The position numbers and the translations under genes are program-made. Source: Nothophaeocryptopus gaeumannii (lineage: Eukaryota > Ascomycota > Dothideomycetes > Mycosphaerellales > Mycosphaerellaceae). Taken from it: DNA of 64,000 bases. Below the pieces are notes generated by a model. The model did not search any database. It was not told the origin of the DNA and worked only from the letters and a program-made list of their open reading frames with translations. Within the stretch, counting starts at the first letter, position 1; each line of letters opens with the position of its first letter. Positions 11,061-20,425 of the stretch are shown one piece after another. The stretch is from positions 372,001 through 436,000 of the forward strand of contig JASISA010000007.1 in assembly GCA_031771865.1 (NCBI GenBank), given 5' to 3'.

Positions 11061-12197
11061 ATGTCCTCGGAAAATTTCCACTCTTACCCCCTCTCCGGCC
11101 AAGATGCCAGCCAGACCGTCCAACAAGCTCTCCAAATCCTTCGACCTCACCTCGCAACATCTTTACCTCTCTACAGACGTCTTCAATTCGGGGAACTCTC
11201 TGACCATGCAAAACTACTCACCAGTCTTCCAAGCTTGAATTCTGAGAGACTTCCAACTGGACCGGAATATGTCTTGACACTCATCGACCGCACCCGGCGT
11301 CCAGAAACCGAAATCTGGATTTTCGGTTCTTGGGAACCTGGGACGCCTACGCCCAAGCACCCTCTATTCAACAGCAACGATAATGGAAAACAAATCGAGA
11401 AACCGAGTTATGTGTCGCCGGGGAAACGGGAGCAACAAGACAACCTCATTCTCGGCCTCGCTCAAGCGATCAAGCAGCTTGGAGCTCCGCCTGAATCAAT
11501 CCATTCCGATATTTTGGAGAATATCAAACGGAACGTAGATCACGACACGACCAATGCTCCTGATACGTCTGGGGTAAGCAGAAAAGACTACAACGCCCAT
11601 CTCATCGATGAGAATCTCCTTCTCTGTGGAGCGATCCATTCAAGCACAACGAAAGTACTGGAAAGGAACGGACTAATCAAGAACGTATTCGATGCGGGTT
11701 TAGTACCGAATTGGACATATGTCTTTAACCTCGACAATCGCGTTCCTAATCCACCGGGGAAACTACCAGAGGCCTTACGATGGGGAACGTTGAAGTACGA
11801 GCATTTCGCACTCGTTCGTTCTCGAACACAGATCCCGCGACAAGACCGTACCTTAGCCCTCCTCCCCAATCTGGGCATCTTCCCAATCTCCAACACTCCC
11901 AACCAGGAGGATGACCCACCGCCAATAGCATGGGTCTTCGTAGGCCCCGACGGGAGTCTCACGACACTACACGTCGAAGAAGAATTCAGAGGCCGTGGAT
12001 TGGCAAAGGCGATTACATTGAAACTATGGAAAGAGAAGATGGATAATTTCTGGGAAGCAGGGGTTCCGAGACTGGCGCATGATTATGTAGTTAGTGGAAA
12101 TGTGGCGAGTGCGAAGGTGTCGGAGAGTTTGGGTGGGGAGTATATTGGAGAGACGTTTTGGGTGAGGTTGGATCTTGGGGCTGTTGGAGGATGTTGA
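11061..12197 (+). CDS. GNAT-like N-acetyltransferase (FR47-type)
   Basis: A 378-residue single-exon protein whose C-terminal third is a GNAT acetyl-CoA-binding fold. 'AWVFVGPDGSLTTLHVEEEF' forms the beta4 strand and leads directly into the pyrophosphate loop 'RGRGLA' (about residue 313). The following helix 'KAITLKLWKEKMD' and 'GNVASAKVSESLG' are typical of the FR47 and glycine-N-acyltransferase-like branch. The N-terminal two-thirds, beginning 'LQILRPHLATSLPLYRRLQFG', is conserved in fungal proteins of this kind but has no assigned role. The acceptor substrate is unknown. A decayed copy of its 3' end lies 2 kb downstream (14181-14252). Confidence 0.8.
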   Translation: MSSENFHSYPLSGQDASQTVQQALQILRPHLATSLPLYRRLQFGELSDHAKLLTSLPSLNSERLPTGPEYVLTLIDRTRRPETEIWIFGSWEPGTPTPKHPLFNSNDNGKQIEKPSYVSPGKREQQDNLILGLAQAIKQLGAPPESIHSDILENIKRNVDHDTTNAPDTSGVSRKDYNAHLIDENLLLCGAIHSSTTKVLERNGLIKNVFDAGLVPNWTYVFNLDNRVPNPPGKLPEALRWGTLKYEHFALVRSRTQIPRQDRTLALLPNLGIFPISNTPNQEDDPPPIAWVFVGPDGSLTTLHVEEEFRGRGLAKAITLKLWKEKMDNFWEAGVPRLAHDYVVSGNVASAKVSESLGGEYIGETFWVRLDLGAVGGC

Positions 12198-12454
12198 TGG
12201 GACAAGGTTATGGACATAGATGTGGGCATTGCACGGAGGCTTTGTGGTTCATTTTCGCAGACGACCCCTCGTCGTCTCTACTTGAAATGAAACTGTAAAT
12301 GTGTTTGATGATTTGGTTTCATCCTTCATTTTCAGCATTCATGCTCTAGCCAAGGGTCTCAGCTTCTATGTTCGCCTTCCCGCATGTACATGTCCTGCTC
12401 GTACAAGCTACTCACGAACCACCCAGACATTGACCTTAAGACGCTTCAAGCCAT
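12198..12454. other. 3' flank of the GNAT gene
   Basis: Non-coding sequence. Its first ~50 nt are the part partly duplicated at 14181-14252. Confidence 0.4.
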
Positions 12455-12685
12455 TCACAGTTGCCACAATATGCCGAATGCCTCTTGAGGCGTGAACTGC
12501 TTATCTTCTTCCATTCTCGTTTGGATCGCGTCGAGAATCGTCTCGAGCAATTGAGGCAGGAGTTTGACCCTCTTAGGCTGGGCCATGGAACTCTTGAGCG
12601 TGTCGATGCGAAAGCTCTGGTCGCCGCACGTGCTGGGCCGAGATTTGGCAGCAGCGTCTCTTAGTGAAAAAGAACCCTTCGTCAT
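12455..12685 (-). other. Short open frame, possible exon or relic
   Basis: A 76-codon minus-strand frame from an ATG contains 'KRVKLLPQLLETILDAIQTR' and an amphipathic, coding-like composition. There is no recognisable domain and no clear continuation by splicing. It may be the remnant of a gene; support is weak. Confidence 0.2.
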
Positions 12686-12765
12686 CCCGAGGTCTTACAT
12701 GTAGCTCTCCAATTCAGCGACAACGGTCTTGAAACGAAGCGTGCTCTGCTGTTCGGCCCCCTCCT

Positions 12766-13170
12766 TTGCGTTTTGCTCGTCATCGGCCAACAGCTGAGCT
12801 CTACGACAAAGACGAGCTGGAGGCATATATCGAGGAAGCTAATGAAATGCTCGACGACAACGTGGCTCCTCGATACCATCGCACGAAGACCGGGATCTTG
12901 CTCGGAAATGTGCTTGGAGATTGTGAAGAAGCCAACGAGTGCTTTGTCAAGGCGCAATCGATGTGGCGCATTGTTCGGCGTAGACATCCTATCTGCGAAG
13001 ATGAGACGGTCGACGCATCTCTTGCAGAGCTGCAAGTCTCACTCGAGGAACTAGAGGAGGCGCTAGCTGCGGAGAAGCCAGCAGAATACGATACGGAGAC
13101 GGCCACGGGCAACCAAGTCGCTGCGCACGATGCGACTGTTGAAGACGAGAGCCATGGACGAGCACGTTGA
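12766..13170 (+). pseudogene. Possible TPR-like protein remnant
   Basis: An open stretch of 134 codons with coding-like composition. 'ELYDKDELEAYIEEANEML' and 'RTKTGILLGNVLGDCEEANE' resemble the last helices of tetratricopeptide-type repeats in fungal proteins. There is no in-frame ATG before about 12847. A stop codon lies just upstream at 12730-12732, and a neighbouring frame reads 'LQFSDNGLETKRALLFG' immediately upstream, as though a frameshift separated two parts of one gene. The C-terminus is acidic and low in complexity. I read it as a broken gene fragment; the family link is only suggestive. Confidence 0.3.
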
Positions 13171-13930
13171 CGAACAAGCACTGTGCGAGGCGGAGGCACC
13201 ACGACCAAACCCCAGCTTGCGCATTATGGTCGATGCCTGATCTCTAACTTTTTCCGTGAGCCCATGGGCAAGGCGGACGAGGGATACGAGGGATGCAAGG
13301 GAAGCCAGTCTGGCGAGATGGGATTGAGAGTCAGCCTGTAGGTCGACGTCTGAGCCACAGGACAGTAGACATGGTCCTATCGATGTAAGCCAGTTTCAGG
13401 GCTTTGCACCCTCGATAAAGGTGAAAAGCGCTACGTGTCAACATTTTGTATAAGCTATACTCTACTCGCACTCCTCCAGGACAATCCTCATTTAACACAT
13501 CCTCCTATATTTCGAGTTACGTTTAAGCTAGCTAGTATGTTAGCTTCTATGGTATTCCTCTACTTGCTTGCTACTATTGCTATGGCGGAGAATGTCGACC
13601 ACTGTACACGCCTCACCCCAATCTATTTTTTTGCTTGCCCATTCCCGAAGCCTCACCACTGGAAAGTGGGTATCGTAATTCAGCGAAACGCCAACAAGCT
13701 GCTTGATTTACAGTATGCTAATAACTTCGTTTACGGTAGTGTCCACGTTCGACCGCGCCCCCTCATGAGAACGACTGCGATACTGTTGGGGAAATCACTG
13801 GGGCGAATGTCTACTGTGTATGCCTACTCGTCCCCTAAATTTCATGAAGCAGAGCTAAATTGTATACATAATGCAAGTATTAGTAGTCTGCTACGACCTA
13901 TCGGCGAGAGCAATGCCACTCGGAGTGGCC
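13171..13930. other. Degenerate AT-richer stretch
   Basis: Base composition drops here, with repeated TAGCTAG-like words near 13529-13545. A long open frame runs from about 13435 but has no domain and merges into tandem repeats, so it is not called as a gene. Confidence 0.4.
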
Positions 13931-14110
13931 GGAGAAAGCCATCGCAGACGGGACAGCTTGTAAAGTATTACGACATGCAGTCGCTAGTTGGGGAAAGGAA
14001 CCGCAGAAGGGATAGCTTGCAAGGCTCAGAAACCTGCAGCCGTTACCCAGTTAGCAGAAGCGATCGCAGGCAGGATAGCTTACGGAGGCTTGAAAGGCTC
14101 GAAATCTGTC
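13931..14110 (+). repeat. Three imperfect ~60-bp tandem repeats
   Basis: Three related units follow each other with a period of about 60 bp. Their cores are GCAGACGGGACAGCTTG near 13944, GCAGAAGGGATAGCTTG near 14003, and GCAGGCAGGATAGCTTA near 14066. Differences are mostly transitions. I do not know their origin. Confidence 0.6.
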
Positions 14111-14180
14111 AATACTAGATAGATCCTCTTCGAGATCTCGATCGGGACAGCCTCAAACTTCCAAATATCTGTATATTCGA

Positions 14181-14252
14181 GTGAGGTTGGATCTTGAGGC
14201 TGTTGAGGGACAATAGGACAGGTCACGGTCATAGACGTCAGCATTTGCATTG
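14181..14252 (+). repeat. Decayed duplicate of the GNAT gene 3' end
   Basis: The 23 bases from 14181 match 12162-12184 with a single difference (GTGAGGTTGGATCTTG, then AGGCTGTTG versus GGGCTGTTG). The next ~45 bases align more loosely with the gene's stop region and 3' flank. 'TATATT' just upstream is shared as well, with a 13-nt gap. It is best read as an old partial duplication. Confidence 0.6.
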
Positions 14253-14562
14253 AAATTGCCATGGCGATGAACAAGGGTAGAAGGAGCACCTGAAACCACA
14301 CGTTAGCCTTGGTTTTCGATGATTCGCATGAGACGAAGCGACTATGTGCACGATTGATGGGTAATAAAAAAATTAGAGTTGTGTTGCTTGTTTTGGTCCT
14401 CAGAGCGCGGGCTCGGGGTTAAAAATGTTTAATCATTCCCGGTGGTGGTTAAAGAAGAAGAGGAAGGGACATACCATAAAGTCAGACCAGTGTGTGTGTG
14501 TGAGACAAGGGCACTGCATCACAATTGAGTCTGAGAACATACCAACAGCGCATAGCGTTATT
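14253..14562. other. Intergenic sequence
   Basis: Non-coding sequence between the decayed duplicate and the 24-bp repeats; contains a short A-run near 14367. Nothing else seen. Confidence 0.4.
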
Positions 14563-14634
14563 GGCGCAAATCTTCCATTCGTCATTGGCGAACATCTTTC
14601 ATTCGTCGTTGGCGCGAGTCTTTCATCCGTTGTT
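14563..14634 (+). repeat. Three tandem 24-bp repeats
   Basis: Three head-to-tail 24-bp units occupy 14563-14586, 14587-14610 and 14611-14634. Each begins GGCG and ends with TT, and all share the core TCTTTCATTCGT with a few transitions. They lie just past the stop codon of the P0 gene, so they may be transcribed in its 3' UTR. Confidence 0.8.
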
Positions 14635-14670
14635 GGCCTATGAATCGGCAATGCTTCTTCGTACAGACGC

Positions 14671-15674
14671 TTAGTCGAACAGACCGAAGCCCATGTCCTC
14701 GTCAGACTGCTCCTCCTCTTCCTCCTCCTTCTTCTCCTCAGCGGCGGCCGGGGCATCACCACCCGAGGCAGCGGCGGCAGCAGCTGGGGCAGCAGCAGCG
14801 TAGGCGTCTGGGTTCTTGATGCGGTCCTTGAGCTCGGAGATGGCCTCCCACTCGTACTCGGTCTCAAGAGCGACGGAGATGACGTTCTTGTAGCCGTTGA
14901 CCAAGCTGTGCATGATCGATGGCAGAGTTGGGTAGTTGAGGGCGAGCGAGATCGAGGTGATGGCGGCAATGGCGCTGCTGAAGGCCTTGAGGAGCTGGCT
15001 TTCCTCAATGTCGAGGACGTCGGATGCGAAGGTCTGGCCTTGGTCGTAGATCTGGGAAATCCCCATACCGTACGTGAAGGGAGAGATGTTCAGCATGTTG
15101 AGCAGGGTGGCCTCGGAAGGACCGACCTTGCTGCCAGCCTCGACGAGCTTCAGGTCAGTGGTAATTTCGATGGTACCACGGGCGATCTTGGTTGGGACAC
15201 CGAGGGCCTGGAAGAAAGAGGTCTTGCCAGGCTCCATACCAGTGTTTCCGGCTGGGACGAAGACATCGGCTGGGGCGACGGCACCGGCACGGGCTGGAGC
15301 AGCGACACGGTTGGCCAAGATCTTAGTACGCGCCTCCTTGAGGTCGGCGTTGGTGAAAATGAAGCCAACGTTGCCCTTGACGTGGGGGAGGAGACGCTCG
15401 TACTCTGGGGAGTCGTTGATGAACGTCTTCAGCGCACGGCGGACCTGGATCGCATTGTATCAGTATTGCACTTTCTCGTCCCTTCTTTCATATCGTGTAC
15501 CATGGTGTTCTTGCCCATGAGGACAACGCCCTCGCCGCGGAGCGACTGGCGGATCTCGTGCATCTGCTGCGACGAGACATTGTCGACGGTGACGATAAAG
15601 ATGGACTTGTACTCCTCGAGCAAGCCCTTGAGCTTGTCAAAGTAGCCAGCCTTGTTTCCGGTCTTGCCACCCAT
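14671..15674 (-). CDS. RPP0: 60S acidic ribosomal stalk protein P0 (uL10)
   Basis: P0 anchors the ribosomal stalk on 25S rRNA and carries the P1/P2 dimers that recruit translation GTPases. There are two exons, 15501-15674 and 14671-15444, split by a 56-nt intron after the codon for the methionine in 'MGKNTM' (donor GTACAC, acceptor CCAG), giving 315 aa, the normal size. The start is the ATG of 'MGGKTGNKAGYFDKL'. The rRNA-binding N-terminal domain includes 'MGKNTMVRRALKTFI'. A long alanine-rich hinge ('AYAAAAPAAAAAASGG') leads to an acidic tail ending 'SDEDMGFGLFD', the canonical stalk C-terminus. High expression is expected. Confidence 0.97.
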
Positions 15675-16152
15675 AGCGTCTGTGCGATATAGGAATTTAA
15701 GGCGTGTGGTGGTGTTGGTAAGAGGGTTTGATGAAGTGAAGTCGGCGGTGGTTGTGCTTTCAGCGGAAGTCTCGTGAGATATTTGCGAGGTCGCGATTTT
15801 GGAAAGTCGGTGGACGCCAAGGCGGGTGACTGCATGTGTGCCTGAGGCCAAGAAGCGGCTATTCCTCCAAACCACGAATCTCATTCGAACGCAGATACAT
15901 CCATCTGTAGTACACCTTCCCCGCCGGGTCACCATAGAGATGGCTATGGTCTCTTACAGCCGCACGATGAAAAGTGGCAACAGCATCAGAAGTTCGAAAT
16001 TGCCCGCTGCTCATTACAGGCGGCTTGTCCTGCAGCCGCAGCCTCGCCAGCCTCACAGCAGCTATGTTGACCTCGTCGCTGCCATGAACATCAGCCTCGT
16101 TTCCTTTCATTGTCTACTGACGAGCAGCTAGCTCCCAGATTTTTGGTCGGCG
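15675..16152. other. Divergent intergenic region (RPP0 / HET gene)
   Basis: A 478-bp gap containing the RPP0 promoter and a pyrimidine-rich region; no gene or specific motif that I can support. Confidence 0.45.
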
Positions 16153-17617
16153 ATGAGATTGCTAAACACACACAGCTATGAGCTCGAAGAATTTCTGGAT
16201 AGTCGTGTCCCAAAATACGCGATACTATCACACCGGTGGGGCGAAGGGGAGAGCAACTATCAAGACTATCGCAAGCGTCGAGGACAGAATAGCCCTGGCC
16301 ATCAGAAGGTCATCCAAGCTTGTGACTTTGCAAGACTAGAACGACAGCAAGACTGGCTCTGGATTGACACAGTATGCATCGACAAGAAGTCGAGCCAGGA
16401 GCTCTCCGAAGCTATCAATTCAAAGTTCAACTACTATCGGGAGGCCTGGGAATGCTACGTCTACCTTCCCGACGTTCGTTCGCTTGGGGAAGTTGAAGCC
16501 ACTACTGTCCTTGAAGACTTTCGGCAAAGCGAGTGGTTCAACCGTGGCTGGACGCTCCAGGAACTAGTTGCTCCGCTCTGGATGCACTTTTGCACCTGCA
16601 AGTGGGAAGTATTCTGGACGAAGAATTGCTATCTTAATAGCCTTCCGCGAGACTGTCTCATGGTATGGCACGACAATGGCAACGCTTTGCTCGGCGAGAT
16701 TAGCGGCATCCCCTCGAATGTACTACGCAACCCAGTGCACTGCTCGGACTATAGCGTTGCCCAAAGACTCAGTTGGGCAAGCAAACGGCAGACGACCAGA
16801 GTTGAAGACGAGGCCTACTGCCTGCTTGGGCTGCTTGATGTCAACATGCCCCCTCTTATACGGCGAGCGGCACAAAGCTTTCGCGAGACTTCAACAAGAG
16901 ATCGCTCGCACGTCGATTGACGAGTCCATCTTGGCTTGGAACTGGAGTTCAGAGAGGGGACAACACGCGGGGTGGCGACTGGCCGATCCCGGTACGACCT
17001 GCTTGCTTGCACGGTCCCCAGCAGCCTTTTCTGGCGGTTCGAGGAGCATTGTCGCATCTGGAAATGCATTGCCGCGTATTACCACAGACAGCGGCTTGGT
17101 CAGACTGCAGATAGATGAGGAAGATGAGTGCTATTTTCTCGGCCAGGGGGTTTACCTAGTACGATTGGAATGCGACTTGCGACATGATGCGGCCATGCAA
17201 GGATGTCTGGCCTCGTACAAGGAAGAATACTCGGCATGCTTCATCCGACTCAAACTCGAGGATTGTGGCCATTACGTTCGATTTGTGAGCCAACAGCTCT
17301 ACGACCATGCTAGCAACAATTACGAGAAGGTATCCGGTATGACCTTGTACATGCACGCCACAGGAGATTGCACCGTGGCGAGGCTTCAGGAGCGAAAGGC
17401 ACGCGAGTCTCACGAAGCCGTCATGGGTCTTGCTCCTATGCAGATAGGAGCAGCAGATATTCTTGCTAGAGGAATGAGTATAAACGTGCTTTCGAGCGAT
17501 AGAAGCGCGCATGGGAGAGAGATGAAGGGAAGCCAGCTTGCAAGAGCGATGAAAAACAACCCGAGACTACTAATCGGAATGACAGAATCTAGTCCGTCAG
17601 ACATGGATGCTGACTGA
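16153..17617 (+). pseudogene. HET-domain (heterokaryon incompatibility-type) gene with +1 frameshift
   Basis: HET-domain proteins act in allorecognition and regulated cell death after hyphal fusion. The first frame (16153 to about 16848) encodes a clear HET domain: 'KYAILSHRWGEGE', 'QDWLWIDTVCIDKKSS', 'FNRGWTLQELVAP', then 'EDEAYCLLGLLDVNMP'. The usual continuation, an LLYGE motif followed by a KAF..LQ..I helix, is present, but in the next frame. The break coincides with a run of five C at 16849-16853 where four would keep frame. Corrected for one base, the span gives exactly 487 codons plus stop, with a uniform C-terminal region ending at 17617. It is either a recent null allele, which is common in HET genes, or an assembly error in the homopolymer. 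No intron would explain the break. Confidence 0.8.
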
Positions 17618-17659
17618 AGAGACATCTTCTCGACTTCTACCCCCCACACTCGACACTCA

Positions 17660-18677
17660 TCAAGCAACAGCAGCCCCCTCCCTCTGCTGCGCAACCCCAT
17701 CATCCCGAATCCTCTCAAAACACCTCCGATACGCCTCCCTAATCTCCGGAACCTCCACCTCCAACCCTTCCTTCTGATACTCCTTCACCTTCTCCACCAA
17801 CTTACTCGAATCCAACGCACAATTACTCCTATCCGCCTTAATCACCTTACTCTGCTCCTCCAACGTAAAATTCCTCCACTCATACCCCGGCTGCACAATT
17901 TTTTTCCACAACTGAAGCACCTCATTGTGGCTGATAGCTCCTGGGTTCGTGAAATTGTATACTCCCGTCTCACCATGTTCGGCCATGGCGATCACGATGG
18001 GGAGAAGTTCTAGCAACAAGGAGTGAGAGTTTGGGATGTTGACTACTTTTGCGTAGTTGAGGATTTTCGTTACGAAGGAGCGGGGATTGAGGTCGGAGGA
18101 GACGGGCATGCGGAGGCGCAGGATAAGGGTGTTGGGGTAGTTGCGCAAGAAAGTCTCAATCGGGGCTTTGGTGGCGGAGTAGAAGGAGCCGGTGAAGTTG
18201 GCGGGATCTTCTTCCTTGAATGGCTTCGAAAGGAGGATGTCCCGAGACTCGTTGTAGGTGGAGGTGTAGATGCCTAGAAGCAGAAGAAGAAGAGAGTCAG
18301 CGAGGGAGGAGGAGGGGTGAATTGAGGATAGTGAGGGTGAACGTACAACCCGTCGCCAAAACAGTCACATGAATCCCCCTCTTCTCACACTCATAAGTAA
18401 TCATATGCGTGCCCAAACCATTACTCTCCATCGTCTCGAGCTTATGATCCTCGCACCAGTCGACGTTGGGTCGGCCGGTCTTGCCGGCACAGTTGATGAC
18501 ATGGGTTGGTCTGATTTCGTCGAGAACCTCGCGAACTTGGTCCTGCTCGTGCATACGCACATCGGTGGCATGGACGGTTTTGCCTTGCTGCTGGAGGAGA
18601 TTTGTCAGGAGGCCGCCGATCCAGCCGTTCTTGCCCCAGATGAGGTAGACGTTGTTGTTGGTGTTGATGGGAGACAT
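17660..18677 (-). CDS. UDP-4-keto-6-deoxyglucose 3,5-epimerase/4-reductase (rhamnose synthesis)
   Basis: A short-chain dehydrogenase/RmlD-type bifunctional enzyme that converts the 4-keto-6-deoxy sugar nucleotide to UDP-L-rhamnose using NADPH. There are two exons, 18347-18677 and 17660-18273, with a 73-nt intron (donor GTACGT, acceptor CTAG), giving 314 aa. The N-terminal nucleotide-binding loop is 'YLIWGKNGWIGGLL'. 'VINCAGKTGRPNVDWCEDHK' and the catalytic Y-x3-K in 'GSFYSATKAPIETFL' match plant and fungal NRS/ER enzymes. 'YNFTNPGAISHNEVL' is also characteristic. An in-frame ATG at 18725 would add 16 residues; the chosen ATG has the better ACC context. It stands tail-to-tail with the HET gene and in tandem with the sugar transporter. 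Confidence 0.9.
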
Positions 18678-18969
18678 GGTTGGGTTGTTGAGGTTCTGAA
18701 GCGTTGAGCGGATGGAGGAGAGCATGGGATGAAAGGGGAAGGCGGTCGAGATTAGTCTTGATTCTTGGGAAAAGGTGTTATTTTGCGCTGATCAGCTCGC
18801 TATATAAGAGATGCTCGTACGTGAATGCTCGTTCGTGCCACCTGTCGCCGCATGGGACGTTGATAGCTCCACGCAAGGGATGAAAAAGCGGTATGCACCA
18901 ACCGCGCTCAAAGCGCCGTGTCAAACCCTCGCACTTACGCAGTTCGAGCAAGGTGGACATTCCGCCAGC

Positions 18970-20169
18970 TCATTTCCGTGCCTGCTTCTGCATAACATAC
19001 GAATACCTGTGGAGAACCGTCAGTGTCACAGCATACCAGACTTACAAAGTAATGGGTCCACTCACGCGATGATCCCTCCCACAGCCAGCACAATCCCAAC
19101 CAGCGATCCATCCTTCAGCTGCTTCTTTGACAAGATCCAGCCCATAGCAACGATCGAGCACGTCTTGAAATGTCCAACAACAGTGCTGCTCACAGGTCCA
19201 AATTCATTGATGATGATGAATTGGGAGAGATTGATCAGACAAGCAAACACCGCGCTCTGTCCCACAAGTCAGCTTCACTCCACGCCCACAAACCTCGGCG
19301 TAAGTTTTCGGTCTACTCACCAACAAAATCAACACATAAGAATGTACATTCGTACTCGGCCAAACCGTAACATCATCCGAAAACGGAATGATATACATCA
19401 TAATACCCACAGAAATTGGCGCTTGGCTCATGAGCAACTGCATACTCGAGCACTCCATCGTATGGTGATACTGTTTAATCCAAACAGTATATATCGAGCT
19501 CGCGAGCACACCTGTCATGGCGAAAATGACGCCGATGGGTTTCGTGGATTTGGCTTTCTCCTCTCCATTGGGTATCGTATCGAAATATGATACCACAGCA
19601 ACGCCTAGACAGACCAGCACGAGCGTCAAGGCAGCCGCTTGGGGGATCTTGTGGCCGTAAAGCGTGTAGTTTAGGACTGCGACGCATGGCGTAAGGAGGA
19701 CTCGCGCGACTTGGTAGAATTGGATGCTGGAGTTTGCGAGCGAGGCATTGGGTAGGACGACGTTGAAGATCATAGCGACTGCCAAAGGAAGCAATTTGAA
19801 CATATCGAGCTGTTTCGGTTGGAAGATGCCGATCGAAGGGCGGGAGATTGTCCATAGGAGGCCAAAGGTAACGGCGAAGTGGAAGGCGGCGAATGTGACT
19901 TGAATGTTTCGGAGTTGGTCATCTTCGAATATTCGCTTGTTGACCAGGACCTAGCCGTCAGTGTTAGAATCGGAGTGGCCTTTCTCCATCAACCGACTTA
20001 CGATCGCCGCAGTGCAAAAGGTGTTCACTGCAGCACTTATCCAGAACCGGCGGCTCAGTCCTCTGGGCTCGAGGTTCGGTGCAGGAGGGAAGTTGTCTTT
20101 TTCCTCTTGTTTGAGGAAGGCCTGCGCCTCTTCATAGTTGTCATTCGAATCTCTCGTCTTCTCCTCCAT
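18970..20169 (-). CDS. TPT-family nucleotide-sugar transporter (candidate UDP-rhamnose transporter)
   Basis: A multi-pass Golgi or ER transporter of the triose-phosphate/nucleotide-sugar (SLC35E3-like) group. There are four exons: 20002-20169, 19321-19950, 19066-19256 and 18970-19006. Introns are 51, 64 and 59 nt, all GT-AG and in frame, giving 341 aa. The charged N-terminus precedes about ten hydrophobic helices. Recognisable stretches are 'NVVLPNASLANSSIQFYQVA', 'LLTPCVAVLNYTLYG' and 'NEFGPVSSTVVGHFKTC', the last being the conserved late-helix motif of this family. The protein ends 'AYSYVMQKQARK'. Plant UDP-rhamnose/UDP-galactose transporters belong to the same superfamily. Its position between the two rhamnose-pathway genes suggests the same cargo, but that is inference. 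An alternative ATG lies at 20220. Confidence 0.88.
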
Positions 20170-20425
20170 TGTGTTCCCTGGTGACTTGATGTTCGTGCCC
20201 TTGTTTCTCGTCTGCACCATTGACCTCTTTTGAAGTGGTGAGACTGTTATGCATGTAATTTGGCGAGTACGCGCCTTTACGCGTTGACAGCATTCTGCAT
20301 TCCAAGTCGAAGAATGTACCCTTGCACTCCACTGGCCATGCAAAATGAAGAAAAATATAGATATTCAATGAACGATCAACTGTCTTCGCTGATCCCTCAG
20401 CGTTCTCGCATTGTCATCATCTGCA
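20170..20425. promoter_or_regulatory. 256-bp divergent promoter of the UDP-rhamnose genes
   Basis: This short gap separates the start codons of the transporter (minus) and the 4,6-dehydratase (plus), so the two genes must share or overlap control regions. It contains a GC-rich patch near 20263-20286 with GGCGAGTACGCGCC followed by the palindrome ACGCGT. No factor can be assigned. Confidence 0.6.

Noticed and set aside
13435..14118. 227-codon plus-strand frame with a hydrophobic N-terminal stretch
   Set aside because: The second half is made of nucleotide tandem repeats and the composition is not protein-like; it lies in a degenerate region.
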